Part shown: positions 27,581 through 35,705 of the stretch, in pieces
Numbering within the stretch: the stretch's first letter is position 1
How the letters are laid out: the number at the start of each line of letters is the position of its first letter
DNA from: Bacteroidota bacterium
GTDB taxonomy: Bacteria; Bacteroidota; Bacteroidia; UKL13-3
Direction of reading: 5' to 3'
NCBI GenBank assembly: GCA_947446605.1
Contig: CANFHJ010000011.1
Coordinates: forward strand, 1 to 40,369
DNA: 40,369 bases
Position numbers and translations under genes: made by a program
The notes under the pieces: model-generated
Database searches by the model: none
Seen by the model: only the letters and a program-made list of their open reading frames with translations
What the model was told of the DNA's origin: nothing

Positions 27581-28576
27581 ATGAATCTCAATAAACAAAC
27601 TCCAAAGGGAGTATATATTTTAAGTTGGCTACTGTTGTTCTTAGGAACAGAATTGCGGGCGCAAGACCCTCAGTTTTCGCAGTTTTATGCCAATCCAATA
27701 TATACCAATCCAGCCTTTGCGGGTAGTGTAAACCATGGTAGAGTGGTGATGGGATTTAGAAATCAATGGCCAAGTATTTCTGGGGCTTTTAGAACTGGTA
27801 ACTTTAGTTACGATGAACATTTTGATAAATTAAACGGAGGTATTGCTATTCAGGCAAGTTATGATGAGCAAGGTGTTGGTACATTAAGAACCACCGGTTT
27901 GAACTTTATTTATGCCTACCAAATTCCGGTTAACCGCAAGTTTACAATTCAAGCCGCTGTTCAGGCAGGCTTTATGCAAAAATCTATTGATTTTAATAAG
28001 TTACTCTGGTACGATCAAATTATTCTAACGCAAGGGTTTATTAACCCAACGGCCGAACCAAATGGCAATGGAACAGTAATGATTCCAAATTTTGCAGCTG
28101 GAATTATTGGTTTCTCAAAGAGTTTTTATGGTGGTTTTGCAGTTCATAATATTTTTGAACCAGCACAAGGATTTTATGTTGGAAGCTCCAACCCAATTCC
28201 TAGAAGATTTACTGCTCATGCAGGCTTGGTAATTCCAATCATTCGCGATAGAAATGAATTACGTCAGTTGAACTTATATCCCAATGTAATTGTAAAATCA
28301 CAACGCCAATTTAATCAGGTGAATGTAGGGATGTATTTAGGTAAAGGTCCTTATGTTGCTGGGGCGTATTTCCGTCAAAACACCATAAATTCAGATGCTG
28401 TTATTATTCTATTGGGTGTAAAAACAAACAAGGTAAAAATTGGCTATTCGTATGATGCTACATTAAGTGAAGCAAGAATAGGAGCCACTAATTCTCATGA
28501 GGTTACCCTAAGTTTAGAGTTAAAGAAAAGAGTTCCTCGTGCCAAGCCACGTAAGGTAACATGTCCTGAGTTTTAA
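27581..28576 (+). CDS. PorP/SprF-family outer-membrane protein (copy 1)
   Basis: A 331-residue outer-membrane beta-barrel of the PorP/SprF family. The signal peptide ends near residue 28 (LLLFLGTELRAQ). The mature start DPQFSQFYANPIYTNPAFAGS is read here as DPQFSQFYANP and NPAFAGS, the family hallmark, and the C-terminus ends CPEF. SprF is needed for SprB, a type B CTD adhesin, to reach the surface in Flavobacterium. PorP in P. gingivalis belongs to the trans-envelope PorK/L/M/N/P set. Which role this copy plays cannot be told from sequence. It is divergent from porU and 128 bases upstream of a second family member. Confidence 0.9.
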   Translation: MNLNKQTPKGVYILSWLLLFLGTELRAQDPQFSQFYANPIYTNPAFAGSVNHGRVVMGFRNQWPSISGAFRTGNFSYDEHFDKLNGGIAIQASYDEQGVGTLRTTGLNFIYAYQIPVNRKFTIQAAVQAGFMQKSIDFNKLLWYDQIILTQGFINPTAEPNGNGTVMIPNFAAGIIGFSKSFYGGFAVHNIFEPAQGFYVGSSNPIPRRFTAHAGLVIPIIRDRNELRQLNLYPNVIVKSQRQFNQVNVGMYLGKGPYVAGAYFRQNTINSDAVIILLGVKTNKVKIGYSYDATLSEARIGATNSHEVTLSLELKKRVPRAKPRKVTCPEF

Positions 28577-28704
28577 TAATAATTACGATTATTCAAATTC
28601 TGGTTTTTCTAACAGATTGTTATGTCATAATTTCTTTACAATCCTTGGTATTTTTTTATTCAAAATAATATTCCTAATTTTAGGCCCTATTTAAATAGTT
28701 ATCA

Positions 28705-29697
28705 ATGAAAAAGCTTGCCCTTTTGTTATTTGTTGGCATCATAGGCGTGCATGATATTTTCGCTCAAGATCCGCAATTGAGTCAGTATTATGCCTCTCCT
28801 TTGTATACCAATCCTGCTATGGCGGGTGCAGCACGTAAAATTAGGGTGAACATGAACGGGCGTTCTCAATATACTGCACTTAACAACAATTATAAAACTG
28901 GCGTATTTAGTGCAGATGCCTATATAGGCAAAGTAAAAAGTGGTTTGGGTTTGGTGAGCATGTATGATGTGGCTGGAGATGGTTTTCTTACCACCAATAG
29001 CATAAGTGCCATTTATTCTTATAATTTAGAAATTAACCGCGAGTGGGCCTTTAATGCTGCCCTTCAAGGAGGGATCATTCAAAGGCGCTATGATTTTAGC
29101 AAGTTTGTTTTTGAAGATATGATTGATCCTGCTAGGGGAGCAGTTTTACCTACAGCAGAAGCTAAGGGCTTAGAGCAAATTACTGTGCCAAATTTTTCAA
29201 CTGGATTTTTGTTATACAATAGCAAAATGTTTTTTGGCGGTGCTATCCATAATTTGCTTGAACCAAATATGAGTTTTTACTATAGAGATAAAAACGATCA
29301 AGCACTGAAGTTGCCAAGGAAATATACTGTTCATGGAGGTATCAATATATCCTTGAACAAAACCAGATACGAGGAAGATAGAATTATTCTTTCGCCTAAT
29401 ATTTTGTTTATGCAGCAAAGAGATTTTTACCAAATGAATCTCGGTTTTTACATAAAACAAAGAACATTAACCTTGGGAACTTGGTTCAGACAAACGTCAA
29501 ATAATGCAGATGCAGCAATTTTTTTAATAGGCTTGCGTTTTCCTTCTATCAAGGTTGGATATAGTTATGATGCCATTGTTTCTAAAGCCAAAACGGCAAC
29601 GGTTGGTTCGCATGAAATTTCCTTGAGTTTTGAGATAAAACCAAAGGTGAGACCAGGAGTTAGGTATAATAAACGCCTGTTTTGCCCTGAATTATAA
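28705..29697 (+). CDS. PorP/SprF-family outer-membrane protein (copy 2)
   Basis: A 330-residue paralogue of the preceding gene. It has a signal peptide to about residue 20 (LLLFVGIIGVHDIFAQ), the hallmark DPQLSQYYASPLYTNPAMAG, and a C-terminal CPEL matching CPEF of its neighbour. The two align along their length but differ strongly in the middle (for example FRNQWPSISGAF against GRSQYTALNNNY), so the duplication is old. The 128-base gap has no clear promoter or terminator, so it could be co-transcribed with copy 1. A hairpin terminator follows 14 bases after the stop. It lies between copy 1 and gldJ, which supports a T9SS or gliding role, perhaps for a different set of type B cargo. Confidence 0.88.
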   Translation: MKKLALLLFVGIIGVHDIFAQDPQLSQYYASPLYTNPAMAGAARKIRVNMNGRSQYTALNNNYKTGVFSADAYIGKVKSGLGLVSMYDVAGDGFLTTNSISAIYSYNLEINREWAFNAALQGGIIQRRYDFSKFVFEDMIDPARGAVLPTAEAKGLEQITVPNFSTGFLLYNSKMFFGGAIHNLLEPNMSFYYRDKNDQALKLPRKYTVHGGINISLNKTRYEEDRIILSPNILFMQQRDFYQMNLGFYIKQRTLTLGTWFRQTSNNADAAIFLIGLRFPSIKVGYSYDAIVSKAKTATVGSHEISLSFEIKPKVRPGVRYNKRLFCPEL

Positions 29698-29710
29698 TAG
29701 ATTAAATGAA

Positions 29711-29737
29711 AAAAAACCATTAAATAAGTGGTTTTTT
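29711..29737 (+). terminator. Terminator after the second porP/sprF gene
   Basis: AAAAAACCAT (29711-29720) and GTGGTTTTTT (29728-29737) pair with one wobble around a seven-base AT loop. The stem is weak, but the T-run is good. Confidence 0.6.
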
Positions 29738-29749
29738 AGAAATATTCCT

Positions 29750-29757
29750 TATGTTTG
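29750..29757 (+). promoter_or_regulatory. -7 element TATGTTTG of gldJ
   Basis: Exact TAnnTTTG match between the preceding terminator and gldJ, giving a leader of about 20 bases to the ATG at 29782. The -33 TTG is missing at the expected distance. It overlaps the TTG at 29755, which argues against that codon as the start. Confidence 0.45.
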
Positions 29758-29781
29758 AAAATTCCAAATAAAGATAAAGTG

Positions 29782-31227
29782 ATGAAAACGCTTTCAAAAA
29801 TTTTACTATTCTCTCTCATCGGTGCAAGTGTAATGTACACCTCTTCTTGTAACAAGGCAGGAAAATCAAGCACTACCGGATGGAAGTACAACGACTCCAA
29901 ATGGGGTGGGTTCGAGAAACATAAATTCAAGGAACAGGAAACTGGTCCTGGATTAATATTTGTTGAAGGTGGTACCTTTACAATGGGTGCTGCTGAAACA
30001 GATCTTACCTATGATCACAACAATTTCAAACGTAGAATCTCTGTTAGCAGTTTCTACATGGATGAAACTGAAGTAACCAATTTCCATTACTTGGAATATT
30101 TACATTGGTTAATGCGTCAATACGCAGATAATCCTATTGTATTTACAAAAGCATTGCCAGATACTTTGGTTTGGAGAGATAAATTATCTTACAACGAACC
30201 TTACGTATTGTATTACTTGCGTCACCCTGCCTACAGAGATTATCCTGTAGTAGGTGTTAGTTGGGTACAAGCTGCAGATTATTGCAAATGGCGTACAGAT
30301 CGTGTAAACGAAATGATTATGGTGCGTGAAGGTTTCATTAACCTTGATATTCAAAAACAAACCGGTGATCAAAATTTCAATACTGAAGCTTATTTGTTAG
30401 GTTTATATACGCCTAGCGTTAAAAAAGAATTGCGTGATTATTCTCCAGGTGGAAAAACCCGTTCGGTGCGCATGGAAGATGGTATCTTGTTGCCAAGCTA
30501 CCGCCTACCAACAGAATCTGAGTGGGAATATGCTGCAGGTGCATACAAATCGGCAGGTTTCAATGAAAACATTGATATCAAACGTATTTACCCATGGAAC
30601 GGCTTAACTTTACGTAGAGCCGATACGGAGAAAACGCGTGGTAAAATGTATGCTAACTATACCCGTGGTCGTGGTGATGGTGCCGGTATTGCTGGTAACT
30701 TGAACGACGGTGCTTTGTATACTACCTTGGTTAAAGATGGCAAATTTTTGCCTAACGACTTTGGTTTGTACCACATGGCAGGTAATGTAAGTGAGTGGAC
30801 TAACGATGTTTACCGTCCTTTGTCATTGGAAGATATGACTGGCTTTAACCCATACCGTGGTAACAGCTACAAAAAATACAAAGCGGATGCAGATGGATTC
30901 ATTTCCGAAAAAGATAGCTTAGGTCGTATGATTTATATTGACGTAACAGAAGAAGACAATGCTAAACGTAGAAATTACAAAAAGTCAGATAATATTGGTT
31001 ACAAAGATGAGTTGGCTTACCCAGACATCGATCAGAAATATGAATACGGCGCAACTTCATTAATTGACAATGCTGCACGTGTATATAAAGGCGGTAGTTG
31101 GGCAGATAGAGCTTATTGGTTGAGCCCAGGAACTAGAAGATACTTAGACCAAGATCAAGCAACTGCTACTATTGGATTCCGTTGTGTAATGGATAGAGTA
31201 GGTGAGATGACTAAAAAAGGTAAATAA
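29782..31227 (+). CDS. gldJ: Gliding motility lipoprotein GldJ
   Basis: A 481-residue lipoprotein. The signal peptide ends in a lipobox, TSSC-N, with the modified Cys near residue 24. The mature part is a formylglycine-generating-enzyme (FGE/sulfatase-modifying) fold: GLIFVEGGTFTMGA, DETEVTNFHYLEYL, PVVGVSWVQAADYCKWR, RLPTESEWEYAAG, MAGNVSEWTNDV, and YKGGSWADRAYW followed by GFRCVM. In GldJ this fold is structural, not an enzyme. GldJ is needed for gliding and for stability of other Gld proteins such as GldK, and hence of T9SS. I chose the ATG at 29782 because it starts the lipoprotein signal, whereas the upstream TTG frame adds only MKIPNKDKV. Close to porU-porV, as in F. johnsoniae, though on the opposite strand. 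Own -7 element and terminator. Confidence 0.93.
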   Translation: MKTLSKILLFSLIGASVMYTSSCNKAGKSSTTGWKYNDSKWGGFEKHKFKEQETGPGLIFVEGGTFTMGAAETDLTYDHNNFKRRISVSSFYMDETEVTNFHYLEYLHWLMRQYADNPIVFTKALPDTLVWRDKLSYNEPYVLYYLRHPAYRDYPVVGVSWVQAADYCKWRTDRVNEMIMVREGFINLDIQKQTGDQNFNTEAYLLGLYTPSVKKELRDYSPGGKTRSVRMEDGILLPSYRLPTESEWEYAAGAYKSAGFNENIDIKRIYPWNGLTLRRADTEKTRGKMYANYTRGRGDGAGIAGNLNDGALYTTLVKDGKFLPNDFGLYHMAGNVSEWTNDVYRPLSLEDMTGFNPYRGNSYKKYKADADGFISEKDSLGRMIYIDVTEEDNAKRRNYKKSDNIGYKDELAYPDIDQKYEYGATSLIDNAARVYKGGSWADRAYWLSPGTRRYLDQDQATATIGFRCVMDRVGEMTKKGK

Positions 31228-31246
31228 TCCTTTTCAAATATTAAAT

Positions 31247-31280
31247 AAAAAGACCCTTGAAATTTTTCAAGGGTCTTTTT
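31247..31280. terminator. Bidirectional terminator between gldJ and the SBBP-repeat gene
   Basis: Arms 31247-31262 and 31265-31280 are perfectly complementary (AAAAAGACCCTTGAAA and its complement), with A/T runs outside, 20 bases after gldJ and 14 bases from the stop of the opposing gene. Confidence 0.92.
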
Positions 31281-31293
31281 TATGCCTAATGTT

Positions 31294-34086
31294 TTACCTC
31301 ATCAGCGTGATGGTTCCGTGAACATTGTCTTCTTTACCGGTATTGAGTTTCTTGGTATGTAAGATAAAATAATAGACACCTTCTGGGGCCTCTTGGCCTT
31401 TGTTATCTTTACCATCCCACCTGAAATAGCTTACTTTATCGCTAAAATACAATTGGCCCCAACGGTTATAAATATATATATCCGTTTCATTGCATTGGCC
31501 ACTTACGCCTTCTATCTTAAAGTCATCATTCTTGCCATCTCCGTTGGGGGTAAATACATTTGGGATGTTTAAATGGTCTAATGAATCTGGTAAACTTACG
31601 GTACCATAGGCCGTATCGGCGCAATTGGTGCCAAATTCTACAATTAAGCGAATAGAATCGCCATAGTATTTGGAGGCAATAAATTTCTTAGGATTTTCTT
31701 CGTAACTGGTATCTCCATTGGGAAAAGTCCAATAAAAGTTGGAGGCGTTTTGTGTTCTGTTCTTAAAAGAAAAAATGGAGGCGCAGGTATCTACCTCCCA
31801 AACAAAATTGGCGTTGTTTACCCTAAAATCAAATTTGAGGGCGGCATTGCTGCAACGCGGACTTTGGTTTTTAGGAGAGAAGGAGTTGGCTGTTGTTTTT
31901 AAATCACTGAGGGGTGATGGGGGTAGGTTGTTAGGGCAACTGGCACACATACTTTGGTAAACAATGCCTTGCTTATCAAACCTACTGGTTCCGCCATCCA
32001 CATGGTCGCCAGAATTATTAGGATCATCGCCACCAATATAAGTTGCGTAAAGCAGGCTGCTGGCATTTTTGTTTAAGAGCATTAAGTAAAAATCACTGCC
32101 ATCTGTAGTGCTTTGAAAGGCATCTTCTGTTATAGTTAAACCACTGGTAGAGCTATTGAATTTGTTGGCATCATTGCCTCCCCAAGAACTGATGTAAATG
32201 CGTTTGCACTCATCTACTAAAAAAGCATTTATGGTCAAGTCTACGTTGGGTCGGGCCGAACCAAACACCGTTGACCAAATTTTTGTACTTAAATTAGAAT
32301 TGAGGCAAGCTAAAAACTGATGCGCTTTTGGATTATTGTATACGCCAGGCGAAATGGGAATATTCCCTAGGCTTTGTCCTACCACGTATACCAAATTGTC
32401 TTTATCGAGGTCTAATGAAAATATTTGGTCGTATGCATTGGTGCCAAAATAACTGGCATGGAGAATTGTTTTTCCATTATAATCTAAATTGCAAATAACA
32501 CCATCTGTTTGTCCTCCTCCATAAACTGCCTGATAATGTCCGGCAGTGCCAGGAAAATTGGGACTTTGGGTTCCGCCAGATAAGTAGATTCCATTACTTT
32601 TACTGAGGTCAATGCTGTAGATGGCGTCAATGCTATCTCCACCAATATAGGTGCTCCATTTTAAATTGCTTAGGCTAGGGTTCAAACAAAAAACAACGCC
32701 ATCTTGAAAACCTTTTAAATTGTTTTGCAGGCATCCGGGTGTGGTAGGAAAATTGCTAGATTGGGTAACGCCTGTTGCATAAACATTTCCAATGCTATCG
32801 GTGGTAATATCGCCGCGGTAGCCATCGCCATAAAAGTAATTGGTAACCAGGTTATAATTGAGTGCATCATTGGCACTTCCTCCAAGGTAAGTAGAGGCAA
32901 TGAGTTGTCCATTTTTATCAAATTTTGTAAGCACAAAATCTGTATTGCCATTGGCTGTTTGGTCATATGCAGCGCTACTTACGGGGAAATTGGTAGAGAA
33001 GGTATTACCTAAAAGAAGGAGGTTTGAGCTATCATCAATTACCAAGCTATTTGGTAATTCATTGTTGCTACCACCCAGGTATGTTGCGTATAAAAGGGTG
33101 GAGCCATCTGGGCTGTATTTGCTAAAGGTAATGTCGCAGGGGAAATCTGCTAAATCGCCAGCAGATGCGCCACCACCGGCATAGGTTATTTGAAAAGCAT
33201 TGCTGGTTACGGGGTATTTGCCAGTGGGAATAGTTATGTAAGGTCCGGTTGAAATTCCACCGGCATACATGGTGCCATTTTCTCCTGGTGTTGCGGTAAA
33301 GCCAAAATTATCAACGCTTGCGCCCGAATAGGTAAGGAAAATAATTTCTGGATCTATTACTAGCGGGTATTTGCTGTTATAGGATTCATCGGCCAAAAAT
33401 GAAATGGTATTTCCATTGATTTGGTATTGTATTTCTACCTGAATTTGTTTGTTATCAATAATTTGGTAGGCAAAGGGTCTTTGTTCTTTGATAGTTGCAT
33501 ACGGCGTTTCTAGGTATAAATCGCCATATTCTATATACATTTTGGAGGCACCTAAAACCTCCAATTTAATATCGTTTAAGTTTGCATTCGGTTCGAGCCA
33601 AAACTCATACTTTAATTGGCTTTTTGCTGCGTGTACTTGCAGTTGAATTCCAGGGTATAATTGGTTCAGGCCTATTTCTGTTGATGCTCTGGCGCCAGAG
33701 ACCCAATTTTTTGGGTTATTGCCTTGGTAAAAATTATAGTAATGTTTTTGTGCTTGGTTTAAGAAGGGAGTGGCATTTTGGCTATTTAAGAAATTGATTT
33801 GTAAACCATGCACATTTAACACTTTTGGCAAATTGTTTGTTGCTTGGTGGTGCTTGCTAAGAGCTGCAATTTCAGTGGGATTATAAAAATAATAGGAAAT
33901 AAAATTCTTTCCAATTTGCAGATCGAGGGCATTTTGTTGTGCACGAAAAAGGATACTTGGGTCCCACTGACCTTTATTTTCTGTCCATTCATACAATTCT
34001 GCCGATAGCGCCTTTTTCATCTTTTGGGGAAAGACCCAAAGAGGCAAGGAGAGAAGGCAAAAAAGCAGGATTAAATTGGGTTTCAA
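31294..34086 (-). CDS. Secreted SBBP beta-propeller-repeat protein with T9SS type B sorting domain
   Basis: A 930-residue exported protein. The signal peptide covers residues 1 to about 21 (LILLFCLLSLPLWVFPQ). An N-terminal domain starting EWTENKGQWDPSILF, usual in SBBP proteins, is followed by a run of SBBP repeats (about 255-720). Examples are LLYATYLGGSNNE, LIASTYLGGSANDAL, LKWSTYIGGDSIDAI and LLYATYIGGDDPN, each followed by a phrase like SNLLLLGNTFSTNFP. A PKD-like segment (NFYWTFPNGDTSYEENP) precedes the type B CTD from about 840 (NVFTPNGDGKNDDF, IYNRWGQLYF, WDGKDNKGQ, GVYYFIL). Type B CTD cargo depends on PorP/SprF-type proteins, two of which lie nearby. The start must be the TTG at 34086: an in-frame TAG lies seven codons upstream with no ATG between, and the first internal ATG would remove the signal peptide. 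Confidence 0.88.
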   Translation of the reverse strand: MKPNLILLFCLLSLPLWVFPQKMKKALSAELYEWTENKGQWDPSILFRAQQNALDLQIGKNFISYYFYNPTEIAALSKHHQATNNLPKVLNVHGLQINFLNSQNATPFLNQAQKHYYNFYQGNNPKNWVSGARASTEIGLNQLYPGIQLQVHAAKSQLKYEFWLEPNANLNDIKLEVLGASKMYIEYGDLYLETPYATIKEQRPFAYQIIDNKQIQVEIQYQINGNTISFLADESYNSKYPLVIDPEIIFLTYSGASVDNFGFTATPGENGTMYAGGISTGPYITIPTGKYPVTSNAFQITYAGGGASAGDLADFPCDITFSKYSPDGSTLLYATYLGGSNNELPNSLVIDDSSNLLLLGNTFSTNFPVSSAAYDQTANGNTDFVLTKFDKNGQLIASTYLGGSANDALNYNLVTNYFYGDGYRGDITTDSIGNVYATGVTQSSNFPTTPGCLQNNLKGFQDGVVFCLNPSLSNLKWSTYIGGDSIDAIYSIDLSKSNGIYLSGGTQSPNFPGTAGHYQAVYGGGQTDGVICNLDYNGKTILHASYFGTNAYDQIFSLDLDKDNLVYVVGQSLGNIPISPGVYNNPKAHQFLACLNSNLSTKIWSTVFGSARPNVDLTINAFLVDECKRIYISSWGGNDANKFNSSTSGLTITEDAFQSTTDGSDFYLMLLNKNASSLLYATYIGGDDPNNSGDHVDGGTSRFDKQGIVYQSMCASCPNNLPPSPLSDLKTTANSFSPKNQSPRCSNAALKFDFRVNNANFVWEVDTCASIFSFKNRTQNASNFYWTFPNGDTSYEENPKKFIASKYYGDSIRLIVEFGTNCADTAYGTVSLPDSLDHLNIPNVFTPNGDGKNDDFKIEGVSGQCNETDIYIYNRWGQLYFSDKVSYFRWDGKDNKGQEAPEGVYYFILHTKKLNTGKEDNVHGTITLMR

Positions 34087-34227
34087 ACCGAAAAAATTGA
34101 AGGACTAAATTACATTTTTTTTCAGATTTACTTACAATTGACAAGCTTTAATGAATAATTAAGAAAAAATTGCAGAGCATTGCAACCTTTAATACAATGA
34201 TTTCATCTGCTAAATAAGACTGATAAA

Positions 34228-34773
34228 GTGAACAAGCAACTTGATGCAATAATTTTACAAGGATGTTTAAGAAAGGAGTTGAAGGCTCAGAAGGCCTTTT
34301 ACCAGCACTTTAGCAGCAGTATGTATGCGGTTTGTTTGCGGTATAGCAATACCAAGGAAGATGCAAAAGATATTTTGCAGGATGGTTTTGTGAAAGTGTT
34401 TACCAAGTTGGATACGTATACAGGCAAAGGTTCTTTGGAAGGATGGATGAAACGTATTTTTATTAATACGGCATTGGAACATTACCGAAGCAATAAGGTA
34501 TACCAGCAACAAAGTGATGTGGAGGCGGCATATGGAATTGGCCAAGAAGAAGAGGCCTTGGGTAAGCTTACACAAAAAGAAATTTTGTTGGTATTAAATG
34601 CTATGGCACCAGGTTACAGAATGGTATTAAATCTTTTTGTGATAGAAGGATACAGTCATGCCGAAATTGCGGAAATAATGGGTAATCAGGAAGGTACTTC
34701 AAAAAGCCAACTTTCAAGAGCCAGGCAAATTTTCATTCAGACATGGAACCAGTTAAATAAAGAAAAAAAGTAA
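34228..34773 (+). CDS. ECF-type RNA polymerase sigma factor
   Basis: A 181-residue sigma-70 family protein with regions 2 and 4 only. Region 2: AVCLRYSNTKEDAKDILQDG, then FTKLDTYTGKGSLEGWMKRI and NTALEHYRS, the DAxDxxQ(D/E) core helix and -10 recognition helix of ECF factors. Region 4: RMVLNLFVIEGYSHAEIAEI, then EGTSKSQLSRARQ, a helix-turn-helix for the -35 element. The start is a GTG: an in-frame TGA lies ten codons upstream and there is no ATG between. The stop codon is followed at once by the ATG of the membrane protein, so the two are co-translated. That protein has the usual place of an anti-sigma factor. The sigma factor probably directs its own operon, but I see no repeated promoter motif from which to read its specificity. 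Confidence 0.9.
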   Translation: MNKQLDAIILQGCLRKELKAQKAFYQHFSSSMYAVCLRYSNTKEDAKDILQDGFVKVFTKLDTYTGKGSLEGWMKRIFINTALEHYRSNKVYQQQSDVEAAYGIGQEEEALGKLTQKEILLVLNAMAPGYRMVLNLFVIEGYSHAEIAEIMGNQEGTSKSQLSRARQIFIQTWNQLNKEKK

Positions 34774-35634
34774 ATGTTGGAAGATCATAACCATATAGAC
34801 AAGCTCCTCCAAAAAGGGATGGAAAATTTTGAGCCAATTGCGCCAGAGGGAGTTTGGGAAAATATTGCCCAGCAATTGCCAAGTGCAGCAGGAGCGGGTG
34901 CTTCGGGCAATTCCCTATTTCAGGCAATTCAAAAAGTAAGTATGGGATTGAAGCTTGGAGTTGTTCTTGGTTTGAGCGTTTCAATAGGTATTATTTATGT
35001 GGTAATTTCTAAAAAGGAAGTGCCGCAAATGGCAGCTAAAGTTTTGGTTCAGGAAATACCAATGAACCAAGAACGTGAAGAAAGCGTAGCTATAGAAAAC
35101 GCAAGTGAAAAAGAGGCGCAGCAAGATAAAATTAAAGGTTCGAAAATTGCCAGTCAGAAAACTATTGCAGCTCAAACGCAAGTAATCAGTAAAGAGCCAT
35201 CTGCTCCTGTGCTTGTGAACCCTATTATTGAATTGCCAAATTCAACTAATGGTGTTGCAAAAGAAAGCAAGGCACAAGAAAAGTTGGTGGCTCCTGTTAG
35301 CATAATCAAACATCATAAAATTGAAAAAGCAATAGAAAATTTAAATGCTGTAATTGAACCTGAATATGGAAATGCATTTAGTCCGGATGGGGATGGCAAA
35401 AACGATACTTGGGAAATTAGACTAGAAAATCCAGGTTATTTCCATTTAAAAATTATGGATGCCAGCGGCCAATTGGTATTTGAAACAGAGCAATATGGGC
35501 AGTTTTGGAATGGCATAAACCAAAGAAATGGCTTGGAATGTGAGGCAGGGACTTATGCTTTTGTTATTGATTATCAAGCATCTAATTCTGAAAAAATAAA
35601 AACTAAAAACGGCATTTTGAACCTCTACCGATAG
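34774..35634 (+). CDS. Putative membrane anti-sigma factor ending in a T9SS type B-like CTD
   Basis: A 286-residue protein. The N-terminal cytoplasmic part (about 1-57) has the pattern ENFEPIAPEGVWENIAQQL, common in small membrane regulators encoded beside ECF sigma factors in Bacteroidota; it has no zinc-binding HxxxCxxC. One membrane segment lies at about 59-79 (LKLGVVLGLSVSIGIIYVVI). A Lys/Glu/Ala-rich linker of about 115 residues follows. The C-terminal part (about 197-286) is a gliding-associated type B CTD: AFSPDGDGKNDTWEIR, then HLKIMDASGQLVFE, QFWNGIN and AGTYAFVIDY. With no signal peptide cleavage site and a positive-inside topology (KK after the helix is weak evidence), the CTD would sit in the periplasm. 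Starts directly after the sigma gene stop codon. Anti-sigma function is inferred from position; it could instead be a membrane-tethered decoy or adaptor for T9SS. Confidence 0.75.
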   Translation: MLEDHNHIDKLLQKGMENFEPIAPEGVWENIAQQLPSAAGAGASGNSLFQAIQKVSMGLKLGVVLGLSVSIGIIYVVISKKEVPQMAAKVLVQEIPMNQEREESVAIENASEKEAQQDKIKGSKIASQKTIAAQTQVISKEPSAPVLVNPIIELPNSTNGVAKESKAQEKLVAPVSIIKHHKIEKAIENLNAVIEPEYGNAFSPDGDGKNDTWEIRLENPGYFHLKIMDASGQLVFETEQYGQFWNGINQRNGLECEAGTYAFVIDYQASNSEKIKTKNGILNLYR

Positions 35635-35705
35635 GGGTTGGATTTTTGGGGAATAAAATGTAGGTTAGCAAAATTATCTGAAGACAAAAAAAGTAATAAA
35701 TATAT

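Noticed and set aside
29755-29781. TTG at 29755 as the gldJ start
   Set aside because: It lies inside a -7 element and would place charged residues before the lipoprotein signal; the ATG at 29782 gives a standard lipobox signal.
30000-31227. The FGE-type domain of GldJ as an active formylglycine-generating enzyme or sulfatase-modifying factor
   Set aside because: The lipoprotein signal, the overall pattern and the porU/porV setting fit GldJ, where the fold is structural; no sulfatase gene is nearby.
31739-33184. Plus-strand open frames inside the SBBP-repeat gene
   Set aside because: They are antisense to a well-supported repeat protein and have no independent support.
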